A program made the translations under genes and the position numbers. Of a stretch of 39,882 bases of DNA, positions 1 to 11,733 are shown piece by piece. The first letter of the stretch is position 1. The number at the start of each line of letters is the position of its first letter. The notes beneath the pieces were generated by a model. The model was not told where the DNA came from and did no database searches. It worked only from the letters and a program-made list of their open reading frames with translations. Origin of the DNA: Fomitopsis serialis (Eukaryota > Basidiomycota > Agaricomycetes > Polyporales > Fomitopsidaceae); contig NW_025955321.1 in NCBI RefSeq assembly GCF_022376445.1, positions 1-39,882 on the forward strand, given 5' to 3'.

Positions 1-810
1 AATGGGAGTGCGGCGGAAGACCACGAAGCGGGGTAGGAAGATGAGAGTAATAGTGGCGAATTGCGCGAAGGTGATCAAGTTGCCAGAGTGTGTATGGTGG
101 GTCAGTTGCTCGAGGGTAAGTGCATTACTAGGAGTCAACCGTTCGTGAGATGTAAAGACATAGCCGACTAGCAGAAGAAGGCGCACCTGCAGCATCCGCC
201 GAATATGAGAGCCAAAATGGACACCCACTCCGAGAGAACTGTGAGGGAAAGTCCCTGCAAACGTCCGAGCTCTGTGCATCCATCCTCATGGTTGATGCTC
301 GGACGGCTAGAGATTTCAGAGGCCACAAGGCCGCAAAGCACACTCTTGAAGGAGTGCGTGGTGGGGGTCGCTACGACACGCGCATCGCGCCAGGGCGGCA
401 GGAGGTCACTGTCACGACAGTGGCAACGTGTATGGTTGCGATTGGGTGCGCTGACTTGAGCGCGCTGAGTCTCAGCATGAGAACTGAATCGCCTAGGCTC
501 GTAGAGATCAACTCGACTACAGACGATCGCCCTCTTTCGCCTGTCTTTCGTCGCGAGCTTTGGCTATGAGGACGAGGACAGGGTGTGAGAAGCTGGAGAG
601 ACAAATCTGGATCACGATCGTGGGGATCGGGCGCCCCGACGCGTGATGTCACGCGTCTCATGGACTGGCCTCCTCGGACGGACCGACGGCAGCACCAAAC
701 GACTCGGAACTTGGGCATGCAAAACATCATGTTCGCGAGCATAATATAGAAGTACTGTCGCGATGCATATATATGCATGAAAGGGGGTGATACATAACAG
801 TACCAATACA
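1..810 (-). other. Unresolved window edge, possible membrane-protein fragment
   Basis: I cannot assign a confident gene here. On the minus strand the last 190 bases carry an open frame running off the window start. It contains a hydrophobic stretch (LLLLVGYVF), a polar loop, and a second hydrophobic stretch (FATITLIFL) ending in basic residues, as in a polytopic membrane protein. A different minus-strand frame farther in (about 190-450) is also open and ends in a hydrophobic run (WVSILALIFGG). Joining the two would need an intron or a frame break that I could not place convincingly. The 3' part of a multi-pass membrane protein is possible, but non-coding sequence is not excluded. Confidence 0.2.
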
Positions 811-824
811 TGCGCCGAGAGTAA

Positions 825-2240
825 TCATGTCGTAGTGAACAAGACGCCCTCACCGGATTCCGCTGCCGTCGGACACCCTCCAGTTAACCCGACACACACG
901 ACAGAACGAGACAGATGAACACGAGTATGGTGAGTGTTGCATAGTTCGTCCAGAAACCCCCATGCCTTCGTAGTGGCCGTCGTTTTCTCTATCCAGGTCA
1001 AGTCGGGACGAATCTGCCGCCACAGCTCAAGCGCGTCGACAGCATCCGGCCTATCCACAGGGTCCTTTCGTGTCATGCGATCAATCAAGGGTACAAGAAA
1101 CTCGACATTGGTGTATTTCTGTGGATACCTGGTGAACATGACGAATAAGTAGAGTAGAACAGAATGACGGACCTGGAGTATGTGCTTGCGAACAAGGTTT
1201 CCGATCAAGAACACGTCGAGCTTGCACGGATCGTATGGAACCTTCTGTCCACTTGAGAGCTCTGGCGGGGCCCGATCACGCCCTTCGTTTCCCAGGACCA
1301 AGGCTCCTCGTTTGTCCGAGGGAGTGTATACGGACAAGCCAAAGTCGATGAAGTAGTACTTGACTGAGTTACCTATACTCAGACTCCGGCACGGTGCGAC
1401 ACGAGGACTACTTGGTACACATGATGGCTTGTAGAGGCGGTTGCCACGAGGGGAGACTGTGTGCGTGCCCATCATAAGGTTCGCATACGAGCAATCCCTG
1501 CATCGATACTAAGCTTGGGTCCAATGATTCAGAGCGGTCTACTCACCTGTGCGCCACACCGTATTTGTGCAGGAAAGCGAGTCCCTAAGGGCGACGTGTG
1601 GACCTAACTCGTGCAACGGCGATCAAACTCACCTCGAGTAGCTGGTTGACAAACTCCACCACATCGCCAACGACATCCACCGGGGGATCGTCGATATGTC
1701 GAAGAAAGGGCATCACGAGATACGAGATGTACTCATTGTCTTCGTCCTGGAACGTGTCGAGGATTGGAACGACATTGGAACGACATGATTTGCAGGGTCG
1801 TCACGGAGTGGTGCTGACGAGAACGTGCAGACAATGCGCGACTCGTCGGTGGCAGTGACAACCCGTTTGATGCACACTTGCACACCGTCGGACAGTCGAA
1901 TGGCGCCCATGATGTGCTCCCGAGCCTGGAGCTTCAGAATCAGCATAGGGCGACGCTCAACATGGAGCATGATTCGAGGACTTACATACATCGGTGATGT
2001 GTCTTCAGACTCGAGGCGATCATGGTGACTTGAATCTCTCGAAGGCGGCACCCAACCTGGTCGATACCGAGCGCGAAGCCTATAGCCTCTGCGCTCGAGA
2101 AAGTCATAGCGGTCTACCCAGTATAGTTCCCATCGTCTGAGCAGTCCTGCGGTAACAACACCGGTGCCACAGTACCCAGGCTCTGTCGATGCCTTGTCCG
2201 AAAGCGATGATCCTGCTTGGGTCTCGAGAATGGTGGACAT
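825..2240 (-). pseudogene. Basidiomycete protein-kinase-like gene with an 11-bp frameshifting duplication
   Basis: Spliced in order, this reads as a eukaryotic protein-kinase-like protein of a family common in mushroom genomes. Visible features are an N-terminal RDY/RPGW segment, the VAIK-like lysine (VCIKRV), a catalytic loop HRDCSYANLMM and a DFG motif (FIDFGLS). A C-lobe segment (YTNVEFLVPLIDRMTRKDP) follows. Introns are 1585-1632, 1498-1546 and one of 54 nt ending in ccacag; a further possible intron lies near 1935-1990. In the first exon the block attggaacgac occurs twice in direct tandem (1763-1773 and 1774-1784), which shifts the frame by 11 bases. Downstream of it the frame would read HVVPILDTFQDEDNEYISY if only one copy were present. 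All catalytic residues persist, so the lesion is recent or a sequence error. An upstream in-frame ATG at 2291 is an alternative start. The substrate is unknown, and the last 40 residues do not match what I expect of the family. Confidence 0.72.
1763..1784. repeat. 11-bp tandem duplication inside kinase exon
   Basis: Two perfect adjacent copies of attggaacgac. Eleven is not a multiple of three, so the second copy breaks the kinase reading frame. With one copy the conserved frame runs through to the next splice donor. Confidence 0.9.
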
Positions 2241-3116
2241 AGTGGATCCAGAGGGGGAATTCGCCAGGCCATCAGAGTTGACGTACCACATATCTCCCTA
2301 TTGTATTGTCCATCTATTGTGTGTCGAGCGGCGATGAACAAGAACCAGAGATGCATGGCAACAATCATTAGCCAGGACAGGACCAAGCGAATGACACCAA
2401 TGGACTCGGGATTGATTTGGCGACTCGGAGGCAGCGGCCTATAGGAAAGAGAACCGGAACCCGCCACAGTATGCATTAGCCCTCGTAAGAAGTGAGTAAA
2501 GGTCAGATCTCACAGCGAGAACAATGACAGACGAGCTAGCCTCAGCTCCAGCGCTCCCTCCAGCCGGACTTGGTGGCGAACTTGAAGCTCTGAAGCGCCC
2601 GGAGTTCAATAACTCGAAACCCGGCTTCTCTCGGCCCGAAACTCCGGGAACACACCGGCAAGTCCAACTCAAGTCGGTCAAGAAACATCGGCACACATAG
2701 ACGAACACATAGATCCTATTAACCATGCAGAGGGCCGCGCAACGATGACCCAGTCGCAGGCACGCACTACTACGCTAATCTACGTAATGGGATGTCCGTA
2801 CTACTATGATAGAGTGGGGTGGTAGGGTGAGATGGGGTAGGGGAATGACGGTGTAGGTAGGGATAGGCTGTGTCCGTGCACAAACGACTAGTAGGCGAGA
2901 ATAGCGCACTGCAAGGGAAGAGAATGGGAGTAGTTTGTCCGGCAAATACAAAAAGGTCCAGGGCGCACAGAACACGAAATCCAAAACTCAAAAGGAACGG
3001 AAGTGTCCAAGAATGGTTCAAAAAAGAGAGGTGGGTAGAAAAAAGGAGCGCGTGAGTGTTCGTTCGTTGGGGATCGTCTCGTGTGTAGATCGTCGTCGTC
3101 TTGCAATAAGAGGTGC
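2241..3116. other. Intergenic region, no gene recognised
   Basis: This lies between the start of the kinase-like gene and the stop of the PCL-type cyclin. It would hold the kinase promoter and the 3' untranslated region of the cyclin. The open frames here are short, low in conserved character and not supported by splice signals. A hydrophobic stretch readable on the minus strand near 2310-2400 (WLMIVAMHLWFLFIAAR) has no recognisable context, so I do not call it. Confidence 0.5.
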
Positions 3117-4656
3117 TCATGCGGCCTGCGCCTGCGTACGGAAGAGCGCTGACTTGGAGTGCGCAAGGCGGCGGAAGGCGCTGCTGACGCCATGAGGTTC
3201 CACAGCGTCACCGTGCTCGGCGCCGTCCTTTTCCTTCTCCTTGTCGCTGCTTTTGTTCGAGGTGCCGAACATCCTGCTGAGGAAGTTTCCGCCGGTCGAG
3301 GGGCCCATGTCAGAGACGTTCCGAGCCATAGCCGGCAAGGTGGCACTTGGCGTCAAGGAAGCCTGACTCTGGTGCACATTGGCATAGGTAACCGATCGAA
3401 GTCCACGGCCCATGCCCATCTTGAAGTCGATAGTGGGAGCGCCGGACGCAGTAGGCGATGGAGATGACGCGCACGAGGACGTCCGCGACGATCCTTCGGA
3501 ATCACCTCTGCTAAGGCTTGACGGCTTCTTGCCCTCCGTGGCATCAGATCTGATGGTGGACGTAGAAGCTGTAGATGTCTTCCTGCCTTGCCTCTTGAAC
3601 GCACGAGTGGGGACGGGTTGCAAGACGAACTTCCTGTCAACTGCATCGGTCGGCATAGCATCCTTGATCTGGACGTTGTCGAGCTCGCCGTCGGAAGGGG
3701 ACAGAGCAGGAGAACTAGCCGCAGAAGAGCCACTGTCGGAAGTGAGTGAGCCTGCCTCGGAGTCACCGCTAGTGCTGCTGGCGTCGGAGCCACTTGACAA
3801 CTCGCGAGTAATCGGGCGTGGCTGGGGGCTGGCCGATGACCCAGACGCGCCAAGGTACTGAGAGGAGATGCGCTTCATGAGACGCTGGACACCAGACAGA
3901 GAACCAGCAGGCGACGGGAGTGGAGACAACCTAGCATCGTGAGGCGGAGTCGGTGGCATCTGAGCTTGCACCCGGGCCTTGGCACGGCTCACAGCAGTAG
4001 CACGAGCCTCCTTGGCAGCAGCAGAGCAGTTGGGCATGAACGGAGCAAACCGCTGGATAGCCTCAGCTTCGTCGAAACGCAGGTCATAGTCCAAGAGGTA
4101 CAAGAGCTGCTTCTCCATCAGGTTGATTTCGGCAAGGTCAAACAGGGTAGCATAGATGCCCCAGCACTTGTTCTTGGGTGACGAGTCGTTGAGGTACTTG
4201 GCTGCGACAATGAGGGTCGCCAAGAAGACACGATGCCTTGTGCATGGCATACCTATTAGTGGTGAGCAACGGGGGTTTGCAGAACGACGAGAAGCACCTA
4301 CCCTTGGCCATCTTGGGCAGCTTCGACCGCAGCCGCTCAAGGTAGACCAACGTAGTGAGGAGAGTAGGCACCTGCACGTGAGAGGATTGTACGATCATGA
4401 TGATGAAGTCCTCGAGCGACGGCAGGTTGTCCGACGATTGCGGGGCATCATCGAACGTCGCCTTTTGGGGCGTGTGCGGAGGAGTGGGGAGCGCTGCAGC
4501 CTGAGGGTCCTCGCCCAGCCTAATGACGCGAGTAGTCTGCAGGGCGATGTAGCGGATCATGTCGTACGTGACCGGCTGGCGCATGAGGTCGACGAAAGCC
4601 GGGTCGTGGCATGAGCGGGGCAAGAGCGAGGCTGGGTGACGACGATCTAGAGACAT
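3117..4656 (-). CDS. PCL1/PCL2-type cyclin (Pho85-class CDK partner)
   Basis: Two exons (4302-4656 and 3117-4252) around a 49-nt GT-AG intron encode about 496 residues. The first 200 residues form a cyclin box of the Pho85-cyclin (PCL) type. It has an N-terminal HPASLLP segment, helices around [27 protein letters not shown], then [19 protein letters not shown] and [19 protein letters not shown]. In yeasts such cyclins activate the CDK Pho85/Pef1 in cell-cycle entry and polarity. The C-terminal half is a low-complexity Ser/Pro-rich tail with many SP/TP sites, as expected of a regulatory tail. The ATG at 4656 is chosen because the cyclin N-terminus starts there; the same frame stays open upstream to 4905 without family features. 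The exact CDK partner is inferred. Confidence 0.9.
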
Positions 4657-5192
4657 GTTTATGAGGGAGAGTGGGGTATTGGAATGGTGGGTGCCCGTCG
4701 AGGGACAAAGCAGGAAGAAATAAAGAAGAAACGAACAGGCGCAGGGGAGGGCGGCGGCGACGGCGGGGCTCTTATACTCGAACCACCGATCGTCGACGAG
4801 GACAAACAAACAGCGGTGACGCGCTCGGGACCCGCCGGTGACAGCGTGAAGATCGAAAGCAAAGAGGTCTGCAAGCAGAGTTAGACAAAGGCGAGCGATG
4901 CGCAAAAGCTCCTGCGGCGGCGGTGCGCAGGCTTACATACCCTCCAGGCGTTGTGGTGCGGACTGGGCGGTACGCTGCCGCCAAGCCAGAGGCTGGCACA
5001 CGGACACCGGCAGCATCGCGTCCCCACCCGCCACAGCGCGCCGCCCGACCGCCGCCGGCCTCAGTGACAGCAATCACGTGGCATAGTGAGCCCGTGAACG
5101 ACGCTTTCTTCAGTCTCAGTCTCGAGAGAATACATCACAAGTCGTGAGATACATGAAGGAGAGCGCAGGGACATGCAAACACCGACAGTAAA
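4657..5192. other. Intergenic region between cyclin and SH3 gene
   Basis: This holds the promoter and leader of the PCL-type cyclin and the 3' end of the SH3 gene, both on the minus strand. It is GC-rich, with purine-rich runs. No further gene is supported. Confidence 0.5.
4769..4776 (-). promoter_or_regulatory. Possible TATA element of the PCL-type cyclin
   Basis: TATAAGAG on the minus strand, about 113 bases upstream of the chosen ATG. The spacing is plausible for a fungal TATA box. Assigned by sequence and position only. Confidence 0.35.
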
Positions 5193-6337
5193 TCAGAGTA
5201 CCTTCACATACGCAGCAGGCACGAGACCTCTCCTGCCGTCCATTTCGCCCGTCCACCTGTTGCATGGTCAGCGCAAGTCCACAGTGTAGTCAGGTAGCGC
5301 ATACCAATCGTCCGATGTCTTTTCGACAATGAGCACCCTGTCGCCCTCCCCCAGAGGTAGATCGCCAGGGTCCTAAACAGACGTCAGCATCCAGTCAGGA
5401 AAGCACAAGCGTTGAACATATACGTCGCTGGTATAGTCATACAGTGCTTCTGCCCATTCACCCTCAGGCTCCGGTTCTGGGACTCGAGGACGAGGCGGAG
5501 GTGGGGGCGGAGGAGACGGGGTGTTCGCCGCATTGGACGCAGTGGAATCAACTCGCCTAACCGGCGGCGGCGCGAAGTTGGCCCTTCTAGAGGAGAAGGC
5601 CGAAGGGGTCGGGGGAGCCACTTGCGGGGGCGTTGCATGCTTGCTCGCAGTAGAGTTGCGCAAAGAAGAGAACATGGCCTTCCCAGAGGAGATGTCTACG
5701 TCGCCGAATCTCTGCGCGACGTGGATGCGTTCAGCGCAATCCTTGCAGTCGAATCGAATGGTGCTCACCTTATCTTGAACAAGCTTACTCGTGGACGAAT
5801 CGGGCTCCTCAGAAGTTGAACTCGGTACTCGGCGAGGAGGTGGTCGAGGCAACGGAGGCCCAGACGCGCCAAACGCAGCTGCAGCGGCGGCTACCCTACC
5901 TACTGAGGCCGACACATCTGACGTAGATGCCTATTAGGATGGGACGAGTTCGTTGAATGAGCAGCTTTGGATGCTTGTAGAAGTCGAGGCTCACCGAAGA
6001 CGCACTGGCATCCGGCCGCGGTGGAGGCATAGACTTCCTGAAACCACTAACGGCAGACGCAGCATCCTGAGGGGTCGTCTTGCTGAAGGCACTATGCAGA
6101 GCCGACGCAGCCGACGCTTTGACTACATCTGGGGACGCCTGTCCCGGCCTATTCAGGAGGTCCGGGCGGGAGGAGAAATACCTGCGACCAGGGTGATTTG
6201 AAGCAAAGAGAAGAGTTGCCACAACGTCGCGCTCAGATTGATGGACCGATCACGCAGGGAGGCAACGCAGCACTCAACTCGTCCAGCAGAGAGAAGAACG
6301 CGTCCTTCTCGCGGTTGTTCAGGTTCGAGAATGCCAT
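5193..6337 (-). CDS. SH3-domain adaptor protein (LSB1/Csh3-like)
   Basis: Five exons (6279-6337, 5995-6181, 5424-5930, 5305-5372, 5193-5256) give a protein of about 294 residues, and all junctions stay in frame. The N-terminus (MAFSNLNNREKDAFFSLLDE, then YFSSRPDLL) looks like the short helical head of fungal LSB/Csh3-type adaptors. A central part rich in Ala/Ser/Pro includes a polyproline run (PSPPPPPPPRPRVPEPEPEG), a likely ligand for other SH3 domains. The last 60 residues are an SH3 domain. It has the ALYDY motif, an acidic RT loop, the DDWWTGE double tryptophan and the C-terminal GLVPAAYVKVL. Proteins of this kind bind WASP/Las17-type actin regulators at the cortex; that partner is inferred. 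The first intron is the longest (97 nt) and uses a less usual donor, gttgag. Confidence 0.85.
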
Positions 6338-6932
6338 GCTTGCGTCGGATGGTCGTCTTCGGACGACGAGGGATCGTGAGAGAGAATGGTGGTCGACGCA
6401 GACGAGGGCGTATCATACAGACGAGTATAATAGTGGGCTCGAACGGGATCAGCCCAAGTCATGTCACAGTGACATCGCCTCCGACTCGGCGAACAAAGTC
6501 GCACAGGACCACTGTATCACAAGGGGAGTCATCCACGAGGAGACAGTATTTTGTTTGCATGCAGGCTGTCCAGCATCACTGTCAATGGACACCTTGACGT
6601 TCGTGAGTGCCGTGTTGAATTGAGTGTCGGACGGAGCTACGGATGTACAACAGATAGGTATCAATAACAATGCGACAGCGATCAGCCTTTCCCTACGATA
6701 CAGATATTATACCGGAACGACTGCATATCAGAACATATCGAATGTAGTAGACAAGAGGAGGGAGGCGAGGGGGAGGGAGGGGGACATGTATGTTACGATG
6801 TGCACGAGTCCCGGACGGGGATATACGCCCAAGCAGCACGGAAAGAACTTCGACAAGAACGCGAGAGCAGCTAAAGAGAGAGATCCAGATATCAACATCA
6901 GTACGACCGCGTCCATCCCATCAGCCTCGGGG
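6338..6932. other. Intergenic region upstream of SH3 gene
   Basis: This lies between the SH3 gene start and the stop codon of the SSXT protein, both on the minus strand. It includes the SSXT gene's 3' untranslated region, with purine-rich runs near 6750-6785, and the SH3 gene's promoter. I see no coding sequence with family character. Confidence 0.5.
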
Positions 6933-9900
6933 CTACTGCCCCCAATTAAATATATCCCCAAAGTCGTTCAGCCCGCCCTGGTCCACTTGCGGGCTGTTTT
7001 GTGCCATCGCCTGGCCCGGCGCCGGCGTCGCAGACATCTGGCGCGGCGTCATGGAGCGGTCGGAATGATGTTGGCTCGCACCTGGTGATGGTGCGACGAA
7101 CGGGAACTGCCCCGTGCCTAGCCCGTTGGCATTCTGGTGCCACTGATTCTGGCCACCCGCGCCTGGCTGGGGCACGCCACCCATCCCTCCTTGCATCCCG
7201 CCACCAAAGCCGCCTCCCGGTCCTGCACTGTTCGGTGGCGACATCCCGTACGAGCTGTGCCCCTGGCCCATCGGCGACATCTGCTGCTGCACGTTCTGCT
7301 GGAAGCTCATCTGGGGCATGCCTCCGCCTACGTTCTGCTGCATCATCTGATGAGGCGTCATCCCGCGCTGCTGGGCCTGCTGGAGCAACATCGCACGCTG
7401 GAGGTCTTCTGGCGTGTGCCCCGATATCCGCTGCGACATGCCCGCCGCTGGTGACGGCGCCGAGTCTGACGGCGTCCGCGTGGTCCTGGCGATCCCGGAC
7501 ATGGAAGGATTCGACCGCAACGTGGGTATGTGACCCGATGCATCCATCGCGCCCGGCATTTGCATGCCCGCGTTCATGCTGGCTTGTGCCATCCGCTGTT
7601 GCTGCTGCATCCGCTCTTGAGCCGCGGCCATCAGCTGCGGATTCATCATGGCTTGGTTCGACATGCCGCCGTTGCGCATTTGTTGTTGCATGAGATACAG
7701 CTGCTTCTGCTGGGGCGTCATGCCCGCAAGGAACGCCTGCTGCTGCGGTGTCAAACCAGTTCCGTTCATACCCATCCCCGACCCTGTTCCCTGGTTCCCG
7801 AACGGCATGCCGCCAGATGAGGAAGACCCCGACATGGAGGCTTGTTGCATCGACCTCGTAGGACTGATCTGCCCCGGCGACATCCCAGAATTTGAGAGCA
7901 TGCCAGGGCTCATCATGTTCATATTCTGCGTCGACCCGCCTGCTTCCTTCGCCATTCGTTGCCGCTGCTGAAGGATCATCTAATGAGACACGGCTAAGTA
8001 GCGGTCTAAAGCGCATCCCTCGATACGAAACATACCTGAGCGTTCTGAACATGCTGCAGCTGTTGCTGTATCTGCAGATGCGAAAAGTTTGGAACTTGTT
8101 GCGTCAAATACTGCATGAGCGGGTGATTTGGGTTCTGCAAGATCTGGTACTGCCGCATGAGAATCTGGTTGCTCTGGCTCTGCTGCTGCTGTTGCTGCTG
8201 CTGCATCGCCAGGTTTCCCTGCTGTTGCTGCTGCATACCACCCATCGACGACGGGCCTGCCATGTTCGACATTCCCATACCGCCCTGCTGAGCGTGAGGG
8301 TGAGGCGGCGACATCTGCCGACTGCTCTCGGCGAGTTGCTGCTGTTGCTGCTGCATGTTCTGCCGCTGCATCTGCTGCATCTGCATCTGTCGAGCCCGCT
8401 CCCGCGCTGCATGTAGCTGAGCCTCGTTTGCGCCGCCCATCATCCCTTGAGGCATCGACGGTGGCGGCATAGCGGGGCTCCCCAGTTGTTGTGGGGCTGG
8501 CGTACCCTGCAAGGAAGGCACAGCGCTCAAGGGGTTGGGAGCGTTCGGTAGCATTCCATGGTTCATCTGCTGCGGTACAGCATTCGAGAACTGGGGTGTT
8601 GGTGCCAGCGGTGTCGATAACTTCGAGTCGCCCATATCCCGCCGTTTGTTCGCCATGTCTGGGAAGAGCTCGTCTGGACGGTTGCGCTTCAGACCGTTCT
8701 GAAGATCGCCGTGTAGTGGCACCCCATGCGAGGTGGCGCCTGCTTGTTCGCGGCGTGCGATCTCCTTCGCGAATGTGGCTGACATCTCGGCGTAGAGGTG
8801 GTGTATTCGGTCCATCGGCAGGAAGTCGACAGATGGTGGTGGAGTCATCTTAGGCAGGGGCACGGCATTCCGGCCCTAGAGCAATATTAGCCTGAGCCGA
8901 AGTCAAGGAATCGGGCTACACACCTTCACATTCGCATCTGCAGCCGCTGCCAGCCAGGTAAGATTCGATTGAACATGCGCTCCGTACCTAAGAATGCGTC
9001 GTTAGCGAAGGTGCATTACCACCGAGTGGATAAACGTACTGATAAAGTAATGGATTGTCGCTGGAGTAACCACGGCTGAGGAAAGCTGCCATCGCGCTAT
9101 GGCGCAGTGAGCATTTGGGTTGAGTGGTATAGGAAATACGGATACCTCAGCAACTGGTTGTTGAGTTCTAGAATGGTGACGACCTTGGGATCGAGTTTCG
9201 CGCCGGCGGAGGCCGTGAGGTTGGGGACATGGTTCGGGAACGTGACATCGTTTCCCAAGGATGCGATATCTGGCTGGGAGAAGGGACTCGAGACCGATGA
9301 CGATGAAGAATGGATGATCGACGATCCTCTGGCGTAGGAAGCTGATTTGGCGGGATTCGAATGGGACGATGATGCCTCAGGCGGAGCTTCGCGTGGGGAT
9401 TGTGCGTTAGACGCAGCCGATGCATGGCCCTTGCTTGTTGCTCCCTCCGGGGCACTCTTGTTCGGACCATCAGCCTCGTGTGTCTCCTTGTGGCCGCCCG
9501 GAGATGGTCCGCCAACGGACGCGCCTCCTTCCTTTGTCCTGTCCTCTTCCTCGTCATCGGGAGCAGAAGAAAGCTCACTGAGTGGTGTGGATGCCGCGAA
9601 GCCTTCTCGACCTCCTCCGCGAAGTTCCCTTCGTCCACCTCCGTCGGCGCTTCTGTCCCTCCTGCTGCCGCCTCGCCTGCACTGGCCGGAGGCTTTTCAG
9701 CAGTCGCTCCTGGACCTACTACTGCGCTGGGTGTCGCAGCGTCTGGTGGTGGGCTGAGAGAGGACGACGTCTCGGCGACTGGAGAGCGTGTGCCTGCAGG
9801 ACTTGAGGGTGACGGCTCTGGCAACTTGGGCTCTTCTGCATCGCCTGGAGTGATGGGGCCGTGATTGGTTGTTGCCGGGACCGGTTGGTCTTGCTTTTGT

Positions 9901-10115
9901 GCTGGGGCTGGATCAGACGTTATTGTGTGCTTCGGTGCGTCGCTTGTCAGGGTGAATGGTTCCTGGGGGTCGTGATAGAATGGTGTGTCGGTGTGGGTGG
10001 ACGGGGACCAAGACAGGATGGAATGCTGATCAGCATGGGGTGGATCCGCCAGAATCAAGTTAGACTTTGCGTGCCCAGCGATAGCAGAGGAGTGACTGCG
10101 ATCGAGATGTATCAT
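6933..10115 (-). CDS. SSXT (SS18/GIF-like) domain protein, Gln/Met-rich coactivator
   Basis: Exons 9146-10115, 9040-9096, 8924-8987, 8036-8875 and 6933-7979 give about 990 residues. After an acidic Pro/Ser/Thr-rich N-terminus comes a segment encoded across three small exons. It reads KVVTILELNNQLLSAMAAFL, continues with YQYGAHVQSNLTWLAAAADAN, and matches the SSXT/SNH helix of animal SS18 and plant GIF proteins (NNQL, YQ, NL.(W/Y)LA..AD.N). In animals and plants these are SWI/SNF chromatin-remodeller subunits and coactivators. The C-terminal 650 residues are Gln/Met/Pro/Gly-rich with polyQ runs and 'MTPQQ' repeats, and end in GDIFNWGQ. Near 9578 the frame must shift by one base to go from the acidic N-terminus (EEVEK) to STPLSELSSAPDD. 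A missing base in a G/C run fits best. A 47-nt intron (9532-9578, gtgagc...caaag) is a weaker alternative. The ATG at 10115 is the first in frame. Confidence 0.78.
8160..8250 (-). repeat. CAG/CAA polyglutamine-coding microsatellite
   Basis: The runs of ctg/ttg on the plus strand encode runs of five to eight glutamines in the SSXT protein. More short Gln runs follow around 8337-8390. Such tracts are slippage-prone and often vary in length between strains. Confidence 0.75.
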
Positions 10116-11733
10116 AGTAATCTGAATCACCGGATATAAGGCGAGAACACAGGGGTCCTCGCAACAGGCGGGTCGTCAACGAGCGGCCGAGGCGTCCGGA
10201 CAAAGCGCGAGAGGACTGGCCTGATCCGGCAGGAGGCGTGGACGGGCGAGGGCGTGTGTTCTGTGGGCTGGAGAGCCAAACGGGGCCGGGCTGGCAGGGA
10301 CCGAGGGGGCGAGCTCGAGGGGAGGAGGAAAGCGGTGCACGCGGCGCGCCCTCGTGAGACTTTCCAACCTCCCTGAGCGCCCCCGCCAGCGCCCGCCCGA
10401 CGCCTCTGGCCACGGCGGGGGCCCTCGCCCCGCCGCCGTCCCTGCGTCCACCCACTTATATACGCCCGCGTCGGGATGGCGGGCGGGCCTTACGCGGATC
10501 GTGGCACCGGCCAGAACACATTTACGCTGCGTGATCGATTCATCGACCCCCTCAGATCACGGAATCTGCCTCCATTCGGGCGCGGAATGAAACGAGCAGG
10601 CGAAGATGTCATCTCGTGCACAATGGAAGAGCGCACACTCGATAAGAGAACCTTAGTTGAAGTGGGAATTCGCCAGACGGTCCTCGAGCGCGCCCGATCC
10701 TTACATCACCACAAATACATCCCAAGGCTTTCCTTCTTCCTCCGCACGTACACCTGCACTCATGGGACAATGTGACCTTCCCAAGCCGCTTCAGCTATCA
10801 CCAGCCACACCCCTTGTGCGTGGGCGAGTGCATGGTCCATGTGGGAACCGTCCTGCGCATGGATCAGTGTCCTGTACTCTGCACATCATGAGAGGTCAAG
10901 CTCGCCTGCTGTCAGAACATCAATCAACTGCTGACACCATGTCGCTGCAGGTCAGCTCTGTCGTTCCTGCGAGCAACCATCCGTCGCAACATGCAATGTG
11001 CACCTTGCGCAGTCGTACGTTACGCTCGACCTGTGGTAGTTCCTGGCCTAAGCTAGTCTAGGCCCCCGATAATTGAGATGTCACGACCTCAGAGACAGCA
11101 AAGAAGCTGCCGAATTAGCTCAGTTCGCCATTCCTATGTAGTTGAATGACTAGCAAAATCTAGAGTTTCCTCAGACTTGTGCATGCCAATGATTGAGCGT
11201 ACCACTTACGTCCGTAAACCTCAGTCCGAACCATACTTACGCCATGCAGACGGTATTACAAGCGCCACCAAGTTCTCATTCGACGTATGTTCGTTCCCAT
11301 CTTTCTCTGAGAAAGGCTGAAGATAAGCCGAGTGCAGATGACATTATGAGTGAACGTACTTACAATACTGCACCACAGACAGATGCAGAACATGGACTTG
11401 CCGCTTCTGCAAGGAAGTCTGGGTGACGGGCGCTACCGTCACATGATCTTAGCGCCAGCATTTCCCAATGAGGGACCCATGCAAAGTAAATCCACCAACG
11501 CCGTCAACCAAGTCTCCGACCAGGAAGAATGTGAGTATGCTTCACCGTCCTGCCTCAGATCAAGCGGGATGTGCTTCCAGGATGTCTTGCTATGCTCTGT
11601 CGAGAAAATGCGGCCAGTATAGGCCGACTTTTGGGCTGGATGCACTCGGTCACATCTGGATGCACTCCTGCGCTTGACCCGCGACCTTTCCAATTCTCCG
11701 GCACTTGCTGACTCTCTCTCTGTAGAACGCACA
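10116..11733. other. Divergent intergenic region between SSXT and uL2 genes
   Basis: About 1.6 kb separates the two divergently transcribed genes. The half next to the SSXT gene is very GC-rich (10160-10500) and the rest is near neutral. Several open frames of 70-130 codons exist, but none has conserved sequence or splice structure. The region probably holds both promoters and long leaders; a small unrecognised gene is not excluded. Confidence 0.45.
10455..10462 (-). promoter_or_regulatory. Possible TATA element of the SSXT gene
   Basis: TATATAAG on the minus strand in an otherwise very GC-rich stretch, about 340 bases upstream of the first in-frame ATG. This would imply a long leader. Positional evidence only. 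Confidence 0.3.

Noticed and set aside
3412..3861. Plus-strand open frame of 149 codons opposite the PCL-type cyclin
   Set aside because: Antisense shadow of the Ser/Pro-rich tail; no independent evidence.
6946..8052. Long minus-strand open frame (368 codons) overlapping the SSXT gene
   Set aside because: It is an alternate frame of the Gln/Met-rich exon. The true frame carries polyQ and a proper stop, and the alternate one is rich in Arg/Asp/Ala with no family features.
9532..9578. A 47-nt intron to explain the frame change in the SSXT gene
   Set aside because: The donor gtgagc is good, but the acceptor is aaag and it would remove STPLSELSSAPDD, which looks coding. A missing base is the better reading, though the intron is not excluded.
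10060..10455. GC-rich open frame upstream of the SSXT gene
   Set aside because: Arg/Pro/Gly composition is typical of GC-rich non-coding DNA, it has no conserved motif, and a TATA-like element lies at its far edge. More likely promoter and leader.
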